Origin: Micromonospora solifontis
GTDB taxonomy: Bacteria; Actinomycetota; Actinomycetes; Mycobacteriales; Micromonosporaceae
Reading direction: 5' to 3'
Length of the DNA: 59,808 nucleotides
Assembly (NCBI RefSeq): GCF_003725545.1
Contig: NZ_RJLN01000034.1
Coordinates: forward strand, 1-59,808
Part shown: positions 27,811-34,962 of the stretch, one piece after another
Numbering within the stretch: the stretch's first letter is position 1
Layout: each line of letters begins with the position of its first letter
The notes under the pieces: generated by a model
The model's database searches: none
Told to the model about the DNA's origin: nothing
The model's input: the letters and a program-made list of their open reading frames with translations, nothing else
Made by a program: the position numbers and the translations under genes

Positions 27811-27849
27811 GCGGTCCGCCGCCCGGGTGTCCCTCGGGCGGCGGACCGC
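27811..27849. terminator. Bidirectional terminator, subtilase/FkbM
   Basis: A perfect 15-bp stem (GCGGTCCGCCGCCCG and complement) with a nine-base loop lies between the convergent subtilase and FkbM genes. Confidence 0.75.
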
Positions 27850-27879
27850 ATCGCGTCCGGTGATGCCGGACCGTTGGGG

Positions 27880-28659
27880 TCAGGCCGGCCGGGCCCGGCA
27901 GTACACGTCGCCGGAGTTGGCCTTGTGCGGCAGCGTGCGCAGGTACGCGGCCACCTCGGTCGCGGGCAGCCACGCCGGCAGGGCGAGTGTCATCTCGTCG
28001 CCGAGCGCGACGTTGAACCGGGTGAAGCCCAGCCCGGTGACCCGGTCCAGGCACCGCCGGGCCGCCTCCCGGGCGATGGTGGTGAACTCGAACGACAGCG
28101 CCGGCAGCGGGCGGGTCAGGCCCGCCAGCACGGCCTCCTCGAAGCCCTCCACGTCGATCTTGACGAACGCCGGTACGCCGTGCGCGGCGATGAGCCGGTC
28201 CAGCGTGGTGCCGGGCACCTCCACCTCGGCGTCCCAGACCTCGTGGGCCCAGCCGTCCGCTCCGGCCGCCGCCGCGATGAACCGCCGGGACGCGGTGGAG
28301 ATGGTGGGGTTGGCGGAGTTGAGGTGCAACTGCACCGGGGCCGGGTGGGCGCCGCAGGCCGCCGCCACCACGGTCACCCGCGGGTCGTCGGCGTAGAGCG
28401 CGCGCAGCGCGCGGACGCAGAGCGGTTGCGGCTCGACGGCCACCACGCGGGCGCCGAGGCGGCGGAAGCTGCCGAGCCGGTCGCCGACGTGCGCGCCGAG
28501 GTCGAAGACCAGGTCGCCGGGGTGGACGAAGCGGGCGTAGAAGGCGTCCATGGCGGCCTCCCGCGCCGGGTCGCCGTAGTACGCGTCGAGGGATCGGCGC
28601 AGCCCGGCCAGGGCCGGATCGGCCTTGAGCGCCTCGACCGCGGTGAGGTGATCGACCAC
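27880..28659 (-). CDS. FkbM family methyltransferase
   Basis: A 259-residue SAM-dependent methyltransferase of the FkbM family. Motif I reads LVFDLGAHVGDRLGSFRRLGA, the post-I acidic end is VVAVEPQP, and the family-specific FVKIDVEGFEEAVLAGL segment is present. FkbM members O-methylate sugars, polyketides or lipids. No biosynthetic cluster surrounds it, so the substrate is unknown. It starts at GTG 28659, seven bases after a minus-strand TACGGT box, which fits a leaderless mRNA. Confidence 0.88.
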   Translation of the reverse strand: MVDHLTAVEALKADPALAGLRRSLDAYYGDPAREAAMDAFYARFVHPGDLVFDLGAHVGDRLGSFRRLGARVVAVEPQPLCVRALRALYADDPRVTVVAAACGAHPAPVQLHLNSANPTISTASRRFIAAAAGADGWAHEVWDAEVEVPGTTLDRLIAAHGVPAFVKIDVEGFEEAVLAGLTRPLPALSFEFTTIAREAARRCLDRVTGLGFTRFNVALGDEMTLALPAWLPATEVAAYLRTLPHKANSGDVYCRARPA

Positions 28660-28666
28660 TGCTCCG

Positions 28667-28672
28667 ACCGTA
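28667..28672 (-). promoter_or_regulatory. -10 box of a probable leaderless promoter (FkbM gene)
   Basis: Minus-strand TACGGT, then seven bases (CGGAGCA), then GTG 28659. Confidence 0.45.
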
Positions 28673-28741
28673 GTCGGACCCGAGCCGACGCGAGGGCGAT
28701 TCGCGTCCGTCCGGCTGTCCCAGCCGGGATGGACCCCAGCC

Positions 28742-28765
28742 TCCTAGGATGCCTTAGAGGTGGTG
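28742..28765 (+). repeat. Copy 1 of a 24-nt conserved intergenic motif
   Basis: A 24-nt sequence beginning with the palindrome TCCTAGGA and ending TAGAGGTGGTG, matching another intergenic copy at 37336-37359 at 22 of 24 positions. A shared CCTGGACG follows 14 bases downstream. It contains a TAGGAT -10-like hexamer, but the nearest plus-strand sequence is antisense to yccF. It sits between the FkbM and YccF genes, both on the minus strand. Confidence 0.55.
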
Positions 28766-28810
28766 ACCGGGGCGGGTTGCCTGGACGCTCGCGCAGCCGC
28801 CGCTGACCGG

Positions 28811-29191
28811 TCAGGGCGCCTCGACGACCTCCTGGCCCAGCGGCCAGAGCGCCGCCGGCACCAGCTTGAAGTTGGCCACCCCGAACGGGATGCCGATCAC
28901 GGTGAGGCAGAGCCCGACCCCGGCGACGATGTGGGACAGCGCCAGCCACCAGCCGGCCAGCAGCACCCACAGCACGTTCGCCGCGCCGGAGGCCACCCCG
29001 GCCCCGGGCTTGGGGACCAGGGTGCGGCCGAACGGCCAGAGCGCGTACGAGGCCAGCCGCAGCGAGGCGACGCCGAACGGGATGGTGACGACCAGGGCGA
29101 AGCAGATCAGCGCGGCGATGCCGTAGCCGAGGGCGAGGACGATCCCGCCACCGAAGACGAGCCAGAGCACGTTGAGCACGAAGCGGATCAC
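28811..29191 (-). CDS. YccF domain inner-membrane protein
   Basis: A 126-residue protein built of two copies of the YccF (DUF307) repeat. Each copy has a hydrophobic helix followed by the IPFGVA motif and a second segment (TIPFGVASLRLASYALWPFG and IGIPFGVANFKLVPAALWPLG). Two to four membrane segments are predicted. The family is widespread and of unknown function. GTG 29191 is preceded by GGAG. It stands alone, 36 bp from the PLP decarboxylase stop codon upstream. Confidence 0.88.
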   Translation of the reverse strand: MIRFVLNVLWLVFGGGIVLALGYGIAALICFALVVTIPFGVASLRLASYALWPFGRTLVPKPGAGVASGAANVLWVLLAGWWLALSHIVAGVGLCLTVIGIPFGVANFKLVPAALWPLGQEVVEAP

Positions 29192-29227
29192 GGCTCCATG
29201 ATGGCCGCCACGAGCAAGGGGGTGCGC

Positions 29228-30595
29228 TCAGGCGGCGAGGCGGATGATCGCGGCGACCGAGCGGTCCACGTCCGCCTCGGTGGTGGTGGCGTTCGACACC
29301 GAGATACGCATCAGTCGCCGTCCCCGCCACGTCGTACCGCCCGCCCAGCAGGTGCCGTCCGCCTGCACGGCCGCCACCACCCGGTCGGTGCGCGCGTCGT
29401 CGCCGAAGCCGACCAGCACCTGGTTGAGGACCACCTCGTTGGCCACCTCGAACCCGGCCGCGGCCAGCCCGTCGGCGAACCGGCGGGCCAGGGTGCAGCA
29501 GCGGTCGACCAGGGCCGTGACCCCGTCGCGGCCCAGTTCCCGCAGCCCGGCCCACACGGCGAAGCCCCGCGCCCGGCGGGAGGACTCGGCGGTGAGGTCC
29601 GCGGCCGCCGGTGCGCCACCGGAGCCGACCAGGTACGCGGCGGCGTAGGACATCGCCGCCGCGTGGACGTCGGGCCGGGCGCAGAACGCGAAGGCCGAGT
29701 CGTAGGGAAGGTTCAACCACTTGTGGCCGTCGCAGGCCCACGAGTCCGCCAGGTCCAGCCCGTCGACCAGCTGCCGGGTGGCGGGGCTCGCCGCGGCCCA
29801 CAGCCCGAACGCCCCGTCCACGTGCACCCACCCGCCGTGCCGGTGGACGAGTTCGCAGGCCTCCCGGAGCTGGTCGCACGCGCCGGTGTTCACGTTGCCG
29901 GCCTGCAGGCACACGATGGTGGGGCCCGACGAACCGGCGCGCAGCACCTCCCGCAGCGAACCGGGGTCGATGGAGCCGTTCGGCCCGGCGGGCACCGCCT
30001 CCACCACGTCCGTCCCGAGGCCGAGCAGGCGCAGCGACCGGTCGATGGTGCCGTGCCGCTCCTCCCCGGCGATCACCCGGATCGGCGGCGCCCCGAGCAG
30101 CCCGCGCCGTTCCACGTCCCAGCCGGCGTCCGCCAGCACCTGGTGCCGGGCGGCGGCCAGCCCGGCGGTGTTGGCCGCCTGGCACCCGGTGACGAACCCG
30201 ACCGACGCCGACGCCGGGATCCCCAGCAGCTCCTTCAGCCAGGTGCCGGCGGCCGCCTCGGCGGCGGCCGCCGCCGGGGAGGTGACGGCGTTGAACGCGA
30301 GCTGGTCCCAGCCGGCGGCGAGGATGTCGGCCGCGGTCGCCGCCGGCAGCGCGCCGCCCACCACGAACCCGAAGTATCGCGGGCCGGCGCTCGCGACGAG
30401 GCCGGGCTCGGCGGCGGCGCGCAGGTCCGCCAGCACCTGCTCCGGCGGGCAGGGCGCGGCGGGCAGTGGGCCGGAGAAGGCGCCGGCCAGCGCGGCCTGA
30501 TCGACCGGTACCCCGACCGGCCGGTCCGCCAGGGAGCGTCGGTAGTCGGCCGCATGGTCGGCGGCCGAGCGGAACAGGCGGCTCAGGTCCTCCAC
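29228..30595 (-). CDS. PLP-dependent group II amino-acid decarboxylase family protein
   Basis: A 455-residue fold-type I PLP enzyme of the group II decarboxylase family (aromatic L-amino-acid, glutamate or diaminobutyrate decarboxylases). The PLP lysine is in CDGHKWLNLP. The upstream WVHVDGAFGLWA segment holds the aspartate that contacts the pyridine nitrogen, and GFVTGCQAANTAGLAAAR is the phosphate-binding loop. Substrate specificity is not readable. The start is GTG 30595, six bases after a TACGGT box on the minus strand (leaderless geometry). No transporter or biosynthetic partner is adjacent. Confidence 0.88.
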   Translation of the reverse strand: MEDLSRLFRSAADHAADYRRSLADRPVGVPVDQAALAGAFSGPLPAAPCPPEQVLADLRAAAEPGLVASAGPRYFGFVVGGALPAATAADILAAGWDQLAFNAVTSPAAAAAEAAAGTWLKELLGIPASASVGFVTGCQAANTAGLAAARHQVLADAGWDVERRGLLGAPPIRVIAGEERHGTIDRSLRLLGLGTDVVEAVPAGPNGSIDPGSLREVLRAGSSGPTIVCLQAGNVNTGACDQLREACELVHRHGGWVHVDGAFGLWAAASPATRQLVDGLDLADSWACDGHKWLNLPYDSAFAFCARPDVHAAAMSYAAAYLVGSGGAPAAADLTAESSRRARGFAVWAGLRELGRDGVTALVDRCCTLARRFADGLAAAGFEVANEVVLNQVLVGFGDDARTDRVVAAVQADGTCWAGGTTWRGRRLMRISVSNATTTEADVDRSVAAIIRLAA

Positions 30596-30665
30596 CGGGG
30601 CACCGTACCCGGGGGAGGTCCGCCGCCACGACCCCGGACGCCGGCGGTCACCGCGTGCCGGCGGT

Positions 30666-31262
30666 TCAGTCGAGGGTGCGCCGCTGCGGGTGGGGCGTCT
30701 CGCCGCGGGCCAGCATCTCGACGAACTGGGCGATCCGCCGGCTGCGGGTGTCGGCCCGCTTGGCGCTGGTGACCCGGTAGATCACCGCGTAGCGGTTCTG
30801 CGCGGTGAGGATGTCGAACATCCGCCGGGCCCGCGGTTCGGCGGCCAGCGCGGCCAGCAGGTCCGGTGGCGGCTCGGCGGCGGCCTGCCCGGCGTACGCG
30901 GCGTCCCACCGGCCGTCGACCCGGGCCCGGTCCACCTCGGCCAGGCCGGCCGGGTGCATCCGGCCGTCGGTGGTCAGCCGCGCCACCAGCGCCACGTTCC
31001 GTGCCGACCAGGGGCTGCGCGCCCGCCGCGGGGTGAACCGCTGCCGGTAGGTGTCCTCGTCCCGGCGCCGCACCTGCCCGTCGATCCAGCCGTGGCAGAG
31101 CGCCTCCTCGAGGGCGTCGTCGTAGCTGAGCCGGGTCGGTTCGGTGGTGCCCCGCTTCGCCAGCACCAGCCACACCCCGGTCGGGTCCGCGTGGTGGGCG
31201 CTGAGCCAGGCCCGCCAGGCGGCCGCGTCGGGGACGACGAGTTCGGGCGGCTCAGCCGGCAT
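30666..31262 (-). CDS. YdeI/OmpD-associated family protein
   Basis: A 198-residue protein of the YdeI (bacteriocin-protection, OmdA) family. Signatures are the opening AAWRAWLSAHH, then GVWLVLAKRG, LSYDDALEEALCHGWIDGQV, and the FTPRRARSPWSARNVALVARL segment. The function is poorly defined; relatives protect against bacteriocins or affect porin levels. ATG 31262 lies inside the end of the upstream monooxygenase gene (11-base overlap), so the two are translationally coupled. Confidence 0.88.
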   Translation of the reverse strand: MPAEPPELVVPDAAAWRAWLSAHHADPTGVWLVLAKRGTTEPTRLSYDDALEEALCHGWIDGQVRRRDEDTYRQRFTPRRARSPWSARNVALVARLTTDGRMHPAGLAEVDRARVDGRWDAAYAGQAAAEPPPDLLAALAAEPRARRMFDILTAQNRYAVIYRVTSAKRADTRSRRIAQFVEMLARGETPHPQRRTLD

Positions 31263-31602
31263 CGGGCGCGCCGTCCGGCAGGCCGATCCCGCCCAGGGGT
31301 GCGACATCGACGCGTTCGGGCGGCCCGGCCAGCATCCCCAGCACGTCGGCGACGCTCGGGGCGGCTCCGACGGCGGGAGGTGCGGCGGCCAGCGCCGCCT
31401 GCACGGCCTCCTCGTCGGACCACACCTCGGTCACCCGGACGGTGTCCGGGTCGGCGTGGTCCCGGCTGATCACGTACAGCTCGCAGCCGGGGAATCCGCG
31501 CAGGCCCTCGGCCACCCGCAGCAGCGCGTCGGCGACCTCGGCGCCCCGCCCGGGCTGCGCGTGCATGGTCATCAGCCGTCCGATCCGTCCCGCCGCGTCC
31601 AT
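31252..31602 (-). CDS. Antibiotic biosynthesis monooxygenase (ABM) domain protein
   Basis: A 116-residue single ABM ferredoxin-like domain. LMTMHAQPGRGAEVADALLRVAEGLRGFPGCELYVISRD and VRVTEVWSDEEAVQAAL follow the fold's beta-alpha-beta order. Such cofactor-free proteins oxidise quinol-like substrates or act as small dimeric ligand binders; the name does not imply antibiotic biosynthesis here. A GGAGGGAG site precedes ATG 31602. Coupled to the YdeI-like gene downstream. Confidence 0.85.
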   Translation of the reverse strand: MDAAGRIGRLMTMHAQPGRGAEVADALLRVAEGLRGFPGCELYVISRDHADPDTVRVTEVWSDEEAVQAALAAAPPAVGAAPSVADVLGMLAGPPERVDVAPLGGIGLPDGAPDAG

Positions 31603-31749
31603 GCCGCTCCCTCCGCTCGTGGCCGGTCGGGACCGAGCGTACGGGGCGGCCTGGGCGGGACGCAGTCCGTCGCCCGGTCCGGCGCGGTCGGGATGTCCCG
31701 GTGGCGCGGCCGTCGGGTGACCGACTCCCGCCGGTGCCCAAACGACCGT

Positions 31750-31755
31750 TAAGCT
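31750..31755 (+). promoter_or_regulatory. -10 box of a probable leaderless promoter (M24 gene)
   Basis: TAAGCT, six bases, then GTG 31762. The AGGAGG-like string between them abuts the start codon and is too close to act as a ribosome site for it. Confidence 0.45.
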
Positions 31756-31761
31756 CAGGAG

Positions 31762-32871
31762 GTGGGTTCCGACGAGCTGTACCCGGCCGAGCGGCTGGCC
31801 GCCGCGCAACGCGCCACCGCCGCCGCCGGCCTCGACGCGCTGCTGCTCACCCCCGGCTCCGACCTGCGCTACCTGACCGGCTACGACGCCCACGAGGGGG
31901 AGCGGTTGACCTGCCTCGTGCTGCCCGCCGAGGGCGAGCCCACGCTGATCGTGCCCACCCTGGAGCGCCCCGGCGCGGAGGCCGCGCCGAGCACCGGCGT
32001 CCGGATCGTCGACCATCCCGACGGCACCGACCCGTACCCGCTGGTCCGCGCGGCCCTGCCCGGCCCGGTGGCGGCCGTGGGACTGGCCGACCGGATGTGG
32101 GCCGAGCAGGTCCTGGCCCTGCGCGCCGCGCTGCCCGGCGCCGCCCAGCGCCTCGCCTCCGAGGTGCTGCGGGAGCTGCGGATCCGCAAGTCCTCCGCCG
32201 AGGTGGCCGCCCTCGCCGAGGCGGGCGCGGCGATCGACGCGGTGCACGCCCGGATGGGGGAGTGGCTGCGCCCCGGCCGGACCGAGGTCGAGGTGGCCGC
32301 CGACATCGCCGCGGCCATCCGGGCGGCCGGCCACGTCAGCGTCGACTTCGTCATCGTCGCCGCCGGCCCCCACGGCGCCAGCCCGCACCACGCCACCTCC
32401 GACCGGCCGATCCGGGCCGGGGAGCCGGTGGTGGTCGACATCGGCGGCACCATGCCGTCCGGCTACCGCTCCGACTGCACCCGCACCTACCTCGTCGGCG
32501 GCCCCGCCCCGGCCGGGTTCACCGACTACTACCGGGTGCTGTACGAGGCGCAGCGCGCGGCGGTGGCCGCGGTCCGCCCCGGCGTCACCGCCGAGGCGGT
32601 CGACGCGGCCGCCCGCGACGTGATCACCGCCGCCGGTTACGGCGACGCGTTCCTGCACCGCACCGGCCACGGCATCGGCCTCGACACCCACGAGGAGCCG
32701 TACGTGGTGGCCGGCAACCGCCGACCGCTGGAGGCCGGCATGGCCTTCTCGGTCGAACCCGGGATCTACCTCGCCGGGCGGCACGGCGCCCGGATCGAGG
32801 ACATCGTCGTCTGCACGACGGACGGCGGGCAACGGCTCAACACCACCCCCACGGAGCTCATCGCGCTATGA
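31762..32871 (+). CDS. M24 family metallopeptidase (Xaa-Pro dipeptidase-like)
   Basis: A 369-residue pita-bread-fold protein: a creatinase-type N-terminal domain (about 1-130) with the LLLTPGSDLRYLTGYDAHEGERLTCLV opening, and a C-terminal catalytic domain. The five metal ligands are visible in order: D in VVVDIGGT, D in RSDCTRTY, H in RTGHGIGL, E in FSVEPGIYL and E in ARIEDIVV. It should cleave Xaa-Pro or related bonds with two metal ions. Its TGA overlaps the ATG of an acyl-CoA dehydrogenase gene, an unusual partner for a peptidase. Confidence 0.9.
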   Translation: MGSDELYPAERLAAAQRATAAAGLDALLLTPGSDLRYLTGYDAHEGERLTCLVLPAEGEPTLIVPTLERPGAEAAPSTGVRIVDHPDGTDPYPLVRAALPGPVAAVGLADRMWAEQVLALRAALPGAAQRLASEVLRELRIRKSSAEVAALAEAGAAIDAVHARMGEWLRPGRTEVEVAADIAAAIRAAGHVSVDFVIVAAGPHGASPHHATSDRPIRAGEPVVVDIGGTMPSGYRSDCTRTYLVGGPAPAGFTDYYRVLYEAQRAAVAAVRPGVTAEAVDAAARDVITAAGYGDAFLHRTGHGIGLDTHEEPYVVAGNRRPLEAGMAFSVEPGIYLAGRHGARIEDIVVCTTDGGQRLNTTPTELIAL

Positions 32872-34013
32872 ACGTCGACCGGATCCTCCCCACCGACGAG
32901 GCCCACGACCTGCTGGACCTCGCCACCGAGCTCGCCGACCGCGAGCTCGCGCTGAAGGCCGCCGGCTTCGAGGAGCGCGCCGAGTTCCCCCGCGAGGTGC
33001 TGCGCACCCTGGGCCGGGCCGGGCTGCTCGGCCTGCCCTACCCCGAGGAGCACGGCGGCGCCGCCCAGCCGTACGAGGTCTACCTCCAGGTGCTGGAGAT
33101 CCTCGCCAGCCGCTGGCTCGCCGTCGCCGAGGCGGTCAGCGTGCACACCCTGTCCTGCTACCCGCTCGCCCAGTACGGCACCGACGAGCAGCGCAAGCTG
33201 CTGCCCGACATGATCGGCGGGGAGTTGCTCGGGGCGTACTGCCTCTCCGAGCCGCAGGGCGGCTCCGACGCCGCGGCCCTGACCACGAAGGCGGTCCGCG
33301 ACGGCGACGACTACGTGGTCTCCGGCACCAAGGCGTGGATCACCCACGCCCGGGTGGCCGACTTCTACAACATCTTCTGCCGCACCGGCGAGCCCGGACC
33401 GAAGGGCATCTCCTGCCTGCTCGCCGACCGCGACACCCCGGGCATCCACCCGCAGGCCGCCGAGCGGACCATGGGCCTGCACGCCTCGCCGGTCGCCCAG
33501 ATCGCCTTCGACGACGCCCGGGTCCCCGCCGGTCGGCTGATCGGCGGGGAGGGGATGGGCTTCACCATCGCCATGTCCGCCCTGGACTCCGGCCGACTCG
33601 GCATCGCCGCCTGCGCGGTCGGCCTGGCCCAGGCCGCGCTGGACTACGCCGTCGGCTACGCGAAGGAGCGCCGGCAGTTCGGCCGCCAGATCATCGACTT
33701 CCAGGGGCTCGGCTTCAGCCTCGCCGACCACGCCACCCAGATCTCCGCGGCCCGTGCCCTGATGCTCTCCGCCGCGCGGCTGCGTGACGCCGGGCGGCCG
33801 TACTCGATCGAGGCGGCGAAGGCCAAGCTGTTCGCCACCGACATGGCGATGCGGGTGACCACCGACGCGGTGCAGGTGCTCGGCGGCGCCGGCTACGTCG
33901 CCGACCACCCGGTGGAGCGGTACATGCGGGAGGCGAAGGTGCTTCAGATCGTCGAGGGCACCAACCAGATCCAGCGGCTGGTCATCTCCCGCGCCCTGGC
34001 CAAGGGCAACTAG
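32868..34013 (+). CDS. Acyl-CoA dehydrogenase
   Basis: A 381-residue FAD enzyme. Signature 1 is AYCLSEPQGGSDAAAL, signature 2 is QILGGAGY-like QVLGGAGYVADHPVERYMREAK, and the base position lies in the IVEGTNQIQRLVISR segment, where the glutamate (E in IVEGT) is the usual short-chain-type catalytic residue. Length and motifs fit a short- or branched-chain acyl-CoA dehydrogenase. ATG 32868 overlaps the stop codon of the M24 gene. The natural substrate is unknown. Confidence 0.92.
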   Translation: MNVDRILPTDEAHDLLDLATELADRELALKAAGFEERAEFPREVLRTLGRAGLLGLPYPEEHGGAAQPYEVYLQVLEILASRWLAVAEAVSVHTLSCYPLAQYGTDEQRKLLPDMIGGELLGAYCLSEPQGGSDAAALTTKAVRDGDDYVVSGTKAWITHARVADFYNIFCRTGEPGPKGISCLLADRDTPGIHPQAAERTMGLHASPVAQIAFDDARVPAGRLIGGEGMGFTIAMSALDSGRLGIAACAVGLAQAALDYAVGYAKERRQFGRQIIDFQGLGFSLADHATQISAARALMLSAARLRDAGRPYSIEAAKAKLFATDMAMRVTTDAVQVLGGAGYVADHPVERYMREAKVLQIVEGTNQIQRLVISRALAKGN

Positions 34014-34022
34014 CCTGTGGCG

Positions 34023-34244
34023 ATGGCCTTCCCGCGGATCACCGTCGACCCCGACGTCATGGGCGGTGCGCCCTGCGTACGGCAGTCGCGGATCCCCGTG
34101 GCCACGCTGCTGGCGATGATGGCCGAGGGCATGTCCGTCACCGACATCCTCACCGACCTGCCGTTCCTCGACGAGGAGGACCTCGCCGAGGTGCTCGAGT
34201 ACGCCGCGGACGCGGTCCGCGACCGGACCGCCCGCCGAGCGTGA
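34023..34244 (+). CDS. DUF433 domain small protein
   Basis: A 73-residue DUF433 protein with the family pattern ITVDPDVMGGAPCVRQSRIPVATLLAMMAEG and SVTDILTDLPFLDEEDLAEVLEYA. The domain is a small helix-turn-helix often paired as an antitoxin with a PIN-like DUF5615 toxin. No such toxin gene follows; the next gene is an AsnC regulator. ATG 34023 is six bases after TAGCCT (34011-34016), which overlaps the stop codon of the acyl-CoA dehydrogenase gene and may act as a leaderless promoter. An in-frame GTG at 34017 is the alternative start. Confidence 0.75.
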   Translation: MAFPRITVDPDVMGGAPCVRQSRIPVATLLAMMAEGMSVTDILTDLPFLDEEDLAEVLEYAADAVRDRTARRA

Positions 34245-34286
34245 CGGCCGGCCGGCCGGGGTGCGGCATGGGAGCGCTATCTCCGG

Positions 34287-34292
34287 TAGGTT
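34287..34292 (+). promoter_or_regulatory. -10 box of a probable leaderless promoter (AsnC-like gene)
   Basis: TAGGTT, seven bases, then GTG 34300, with no ribosome-binding sequence. Confidence 0.5.
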
Positions 34293-34299
34293 GCACCGC

Positions 34300-34782
34300 G
34301 TGGAGGAGATCGACCGGGCCATCGTCGCCGCACTGACCGGCGACGGTCGGCTGTCGTACACGGACCTCGCCGAGAAGGTGGGGCTGTCGGTGTCGGCCGT
34401 GCACCAGCGGGTCCGCCGGCTGGAGCAGCGCGGCGTCATCAAGGGGTACACGGCCCGCGTCTCGTTCGAGGCGCTGGAGCTGCCGCTGACCGCGTTCGTC
34501 GCGATCCGGCCGTTCGACCCCTCGCAGCCCGACGACGCCCCGGAGCGGCTGGCCCACCTGCCCGAGATCGACTCCTGCTACTCGGTGGCCGGGGAGGATT
34601 TCTACCTGTTGCTGGTGCGGGTGGCCGGCCCGGCGGACCTGGAGCGGGTGCTGCAGGAGATCCGCACGGCCGCGAACGTCACCACCCGGACGACCGTGGT
34701 GCTCTCCACCCCGTACGAGCATCGCCCGCCGAAGGCCGGCCTGGACCCGGTGAGCCAGCACCGGCTGCGTGGCATCGGCTGA
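34300..34782 (+). CDS. Lrp/AsnC family transcriptional regulator
   Basis: A 160-residue Lrp/AsnC protein. The helix-turn-helix reads LSYTDLAEKVGLSVSAVHQRVRRLEQRGVIKGY, followed by a RAM ligand-binding domain with LPEIDSCYSVAGEDFYLLLVRV. The family senses amino acids. The C-terminal tail (about 145-160) is basic. No target is obvious beside it, although the lysine cluster begins 3 kb downstream. GTG 34300 gives the standard length and has leaderless promoter spacing. After it, 34783-34962 is an intergenic stretch with a TACTGT -10-like box at 34842. Confidence 0.9.
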   Translation: MEEIDRAIVAALTGDGRLSYTDLAEKVGLSVSAVHQRVRRLEQRGVIKGYTARVSFEALELPLTAFVAIRPFDPSQPDDAPERLAHLPEIDSCYSVAGEDFYLLLVRVAGPADLERVLQEIRTAANVTTRTTVVLSTPYEHRPPKAGLDPVSQHRLRGIG

Positions 34783-34962
34783 GTCTGCGGGTTCGCAGCC
34801 GGGTGCCGGTGGCAGGGACCCGGGGGCCGTACCGGTTCGCCTACTGTGAACCACCGAGCCGCGAGGGCTCGAGGAGCGGGTCCAGCCCGTGGGAAAAAGG
34901 AGTTTGGCGTTGCGACAGTACTTCGTGGCGACGTGCCGGGGTCGGGCGACGGGGGGCGGGCG

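Noticed and set aside
27880..28659. FkbM gene as part of a polyketide or glycopeptide cluster
   Set aside because: No PKS, NRPS or sugar-biosynthesis gene is nearby.
31252..31602. ABM domain as sign of antibiotic biosynthesis
   Set aside because: The domain is common in primary metabolism and its partner here is a YdeI-like protein.
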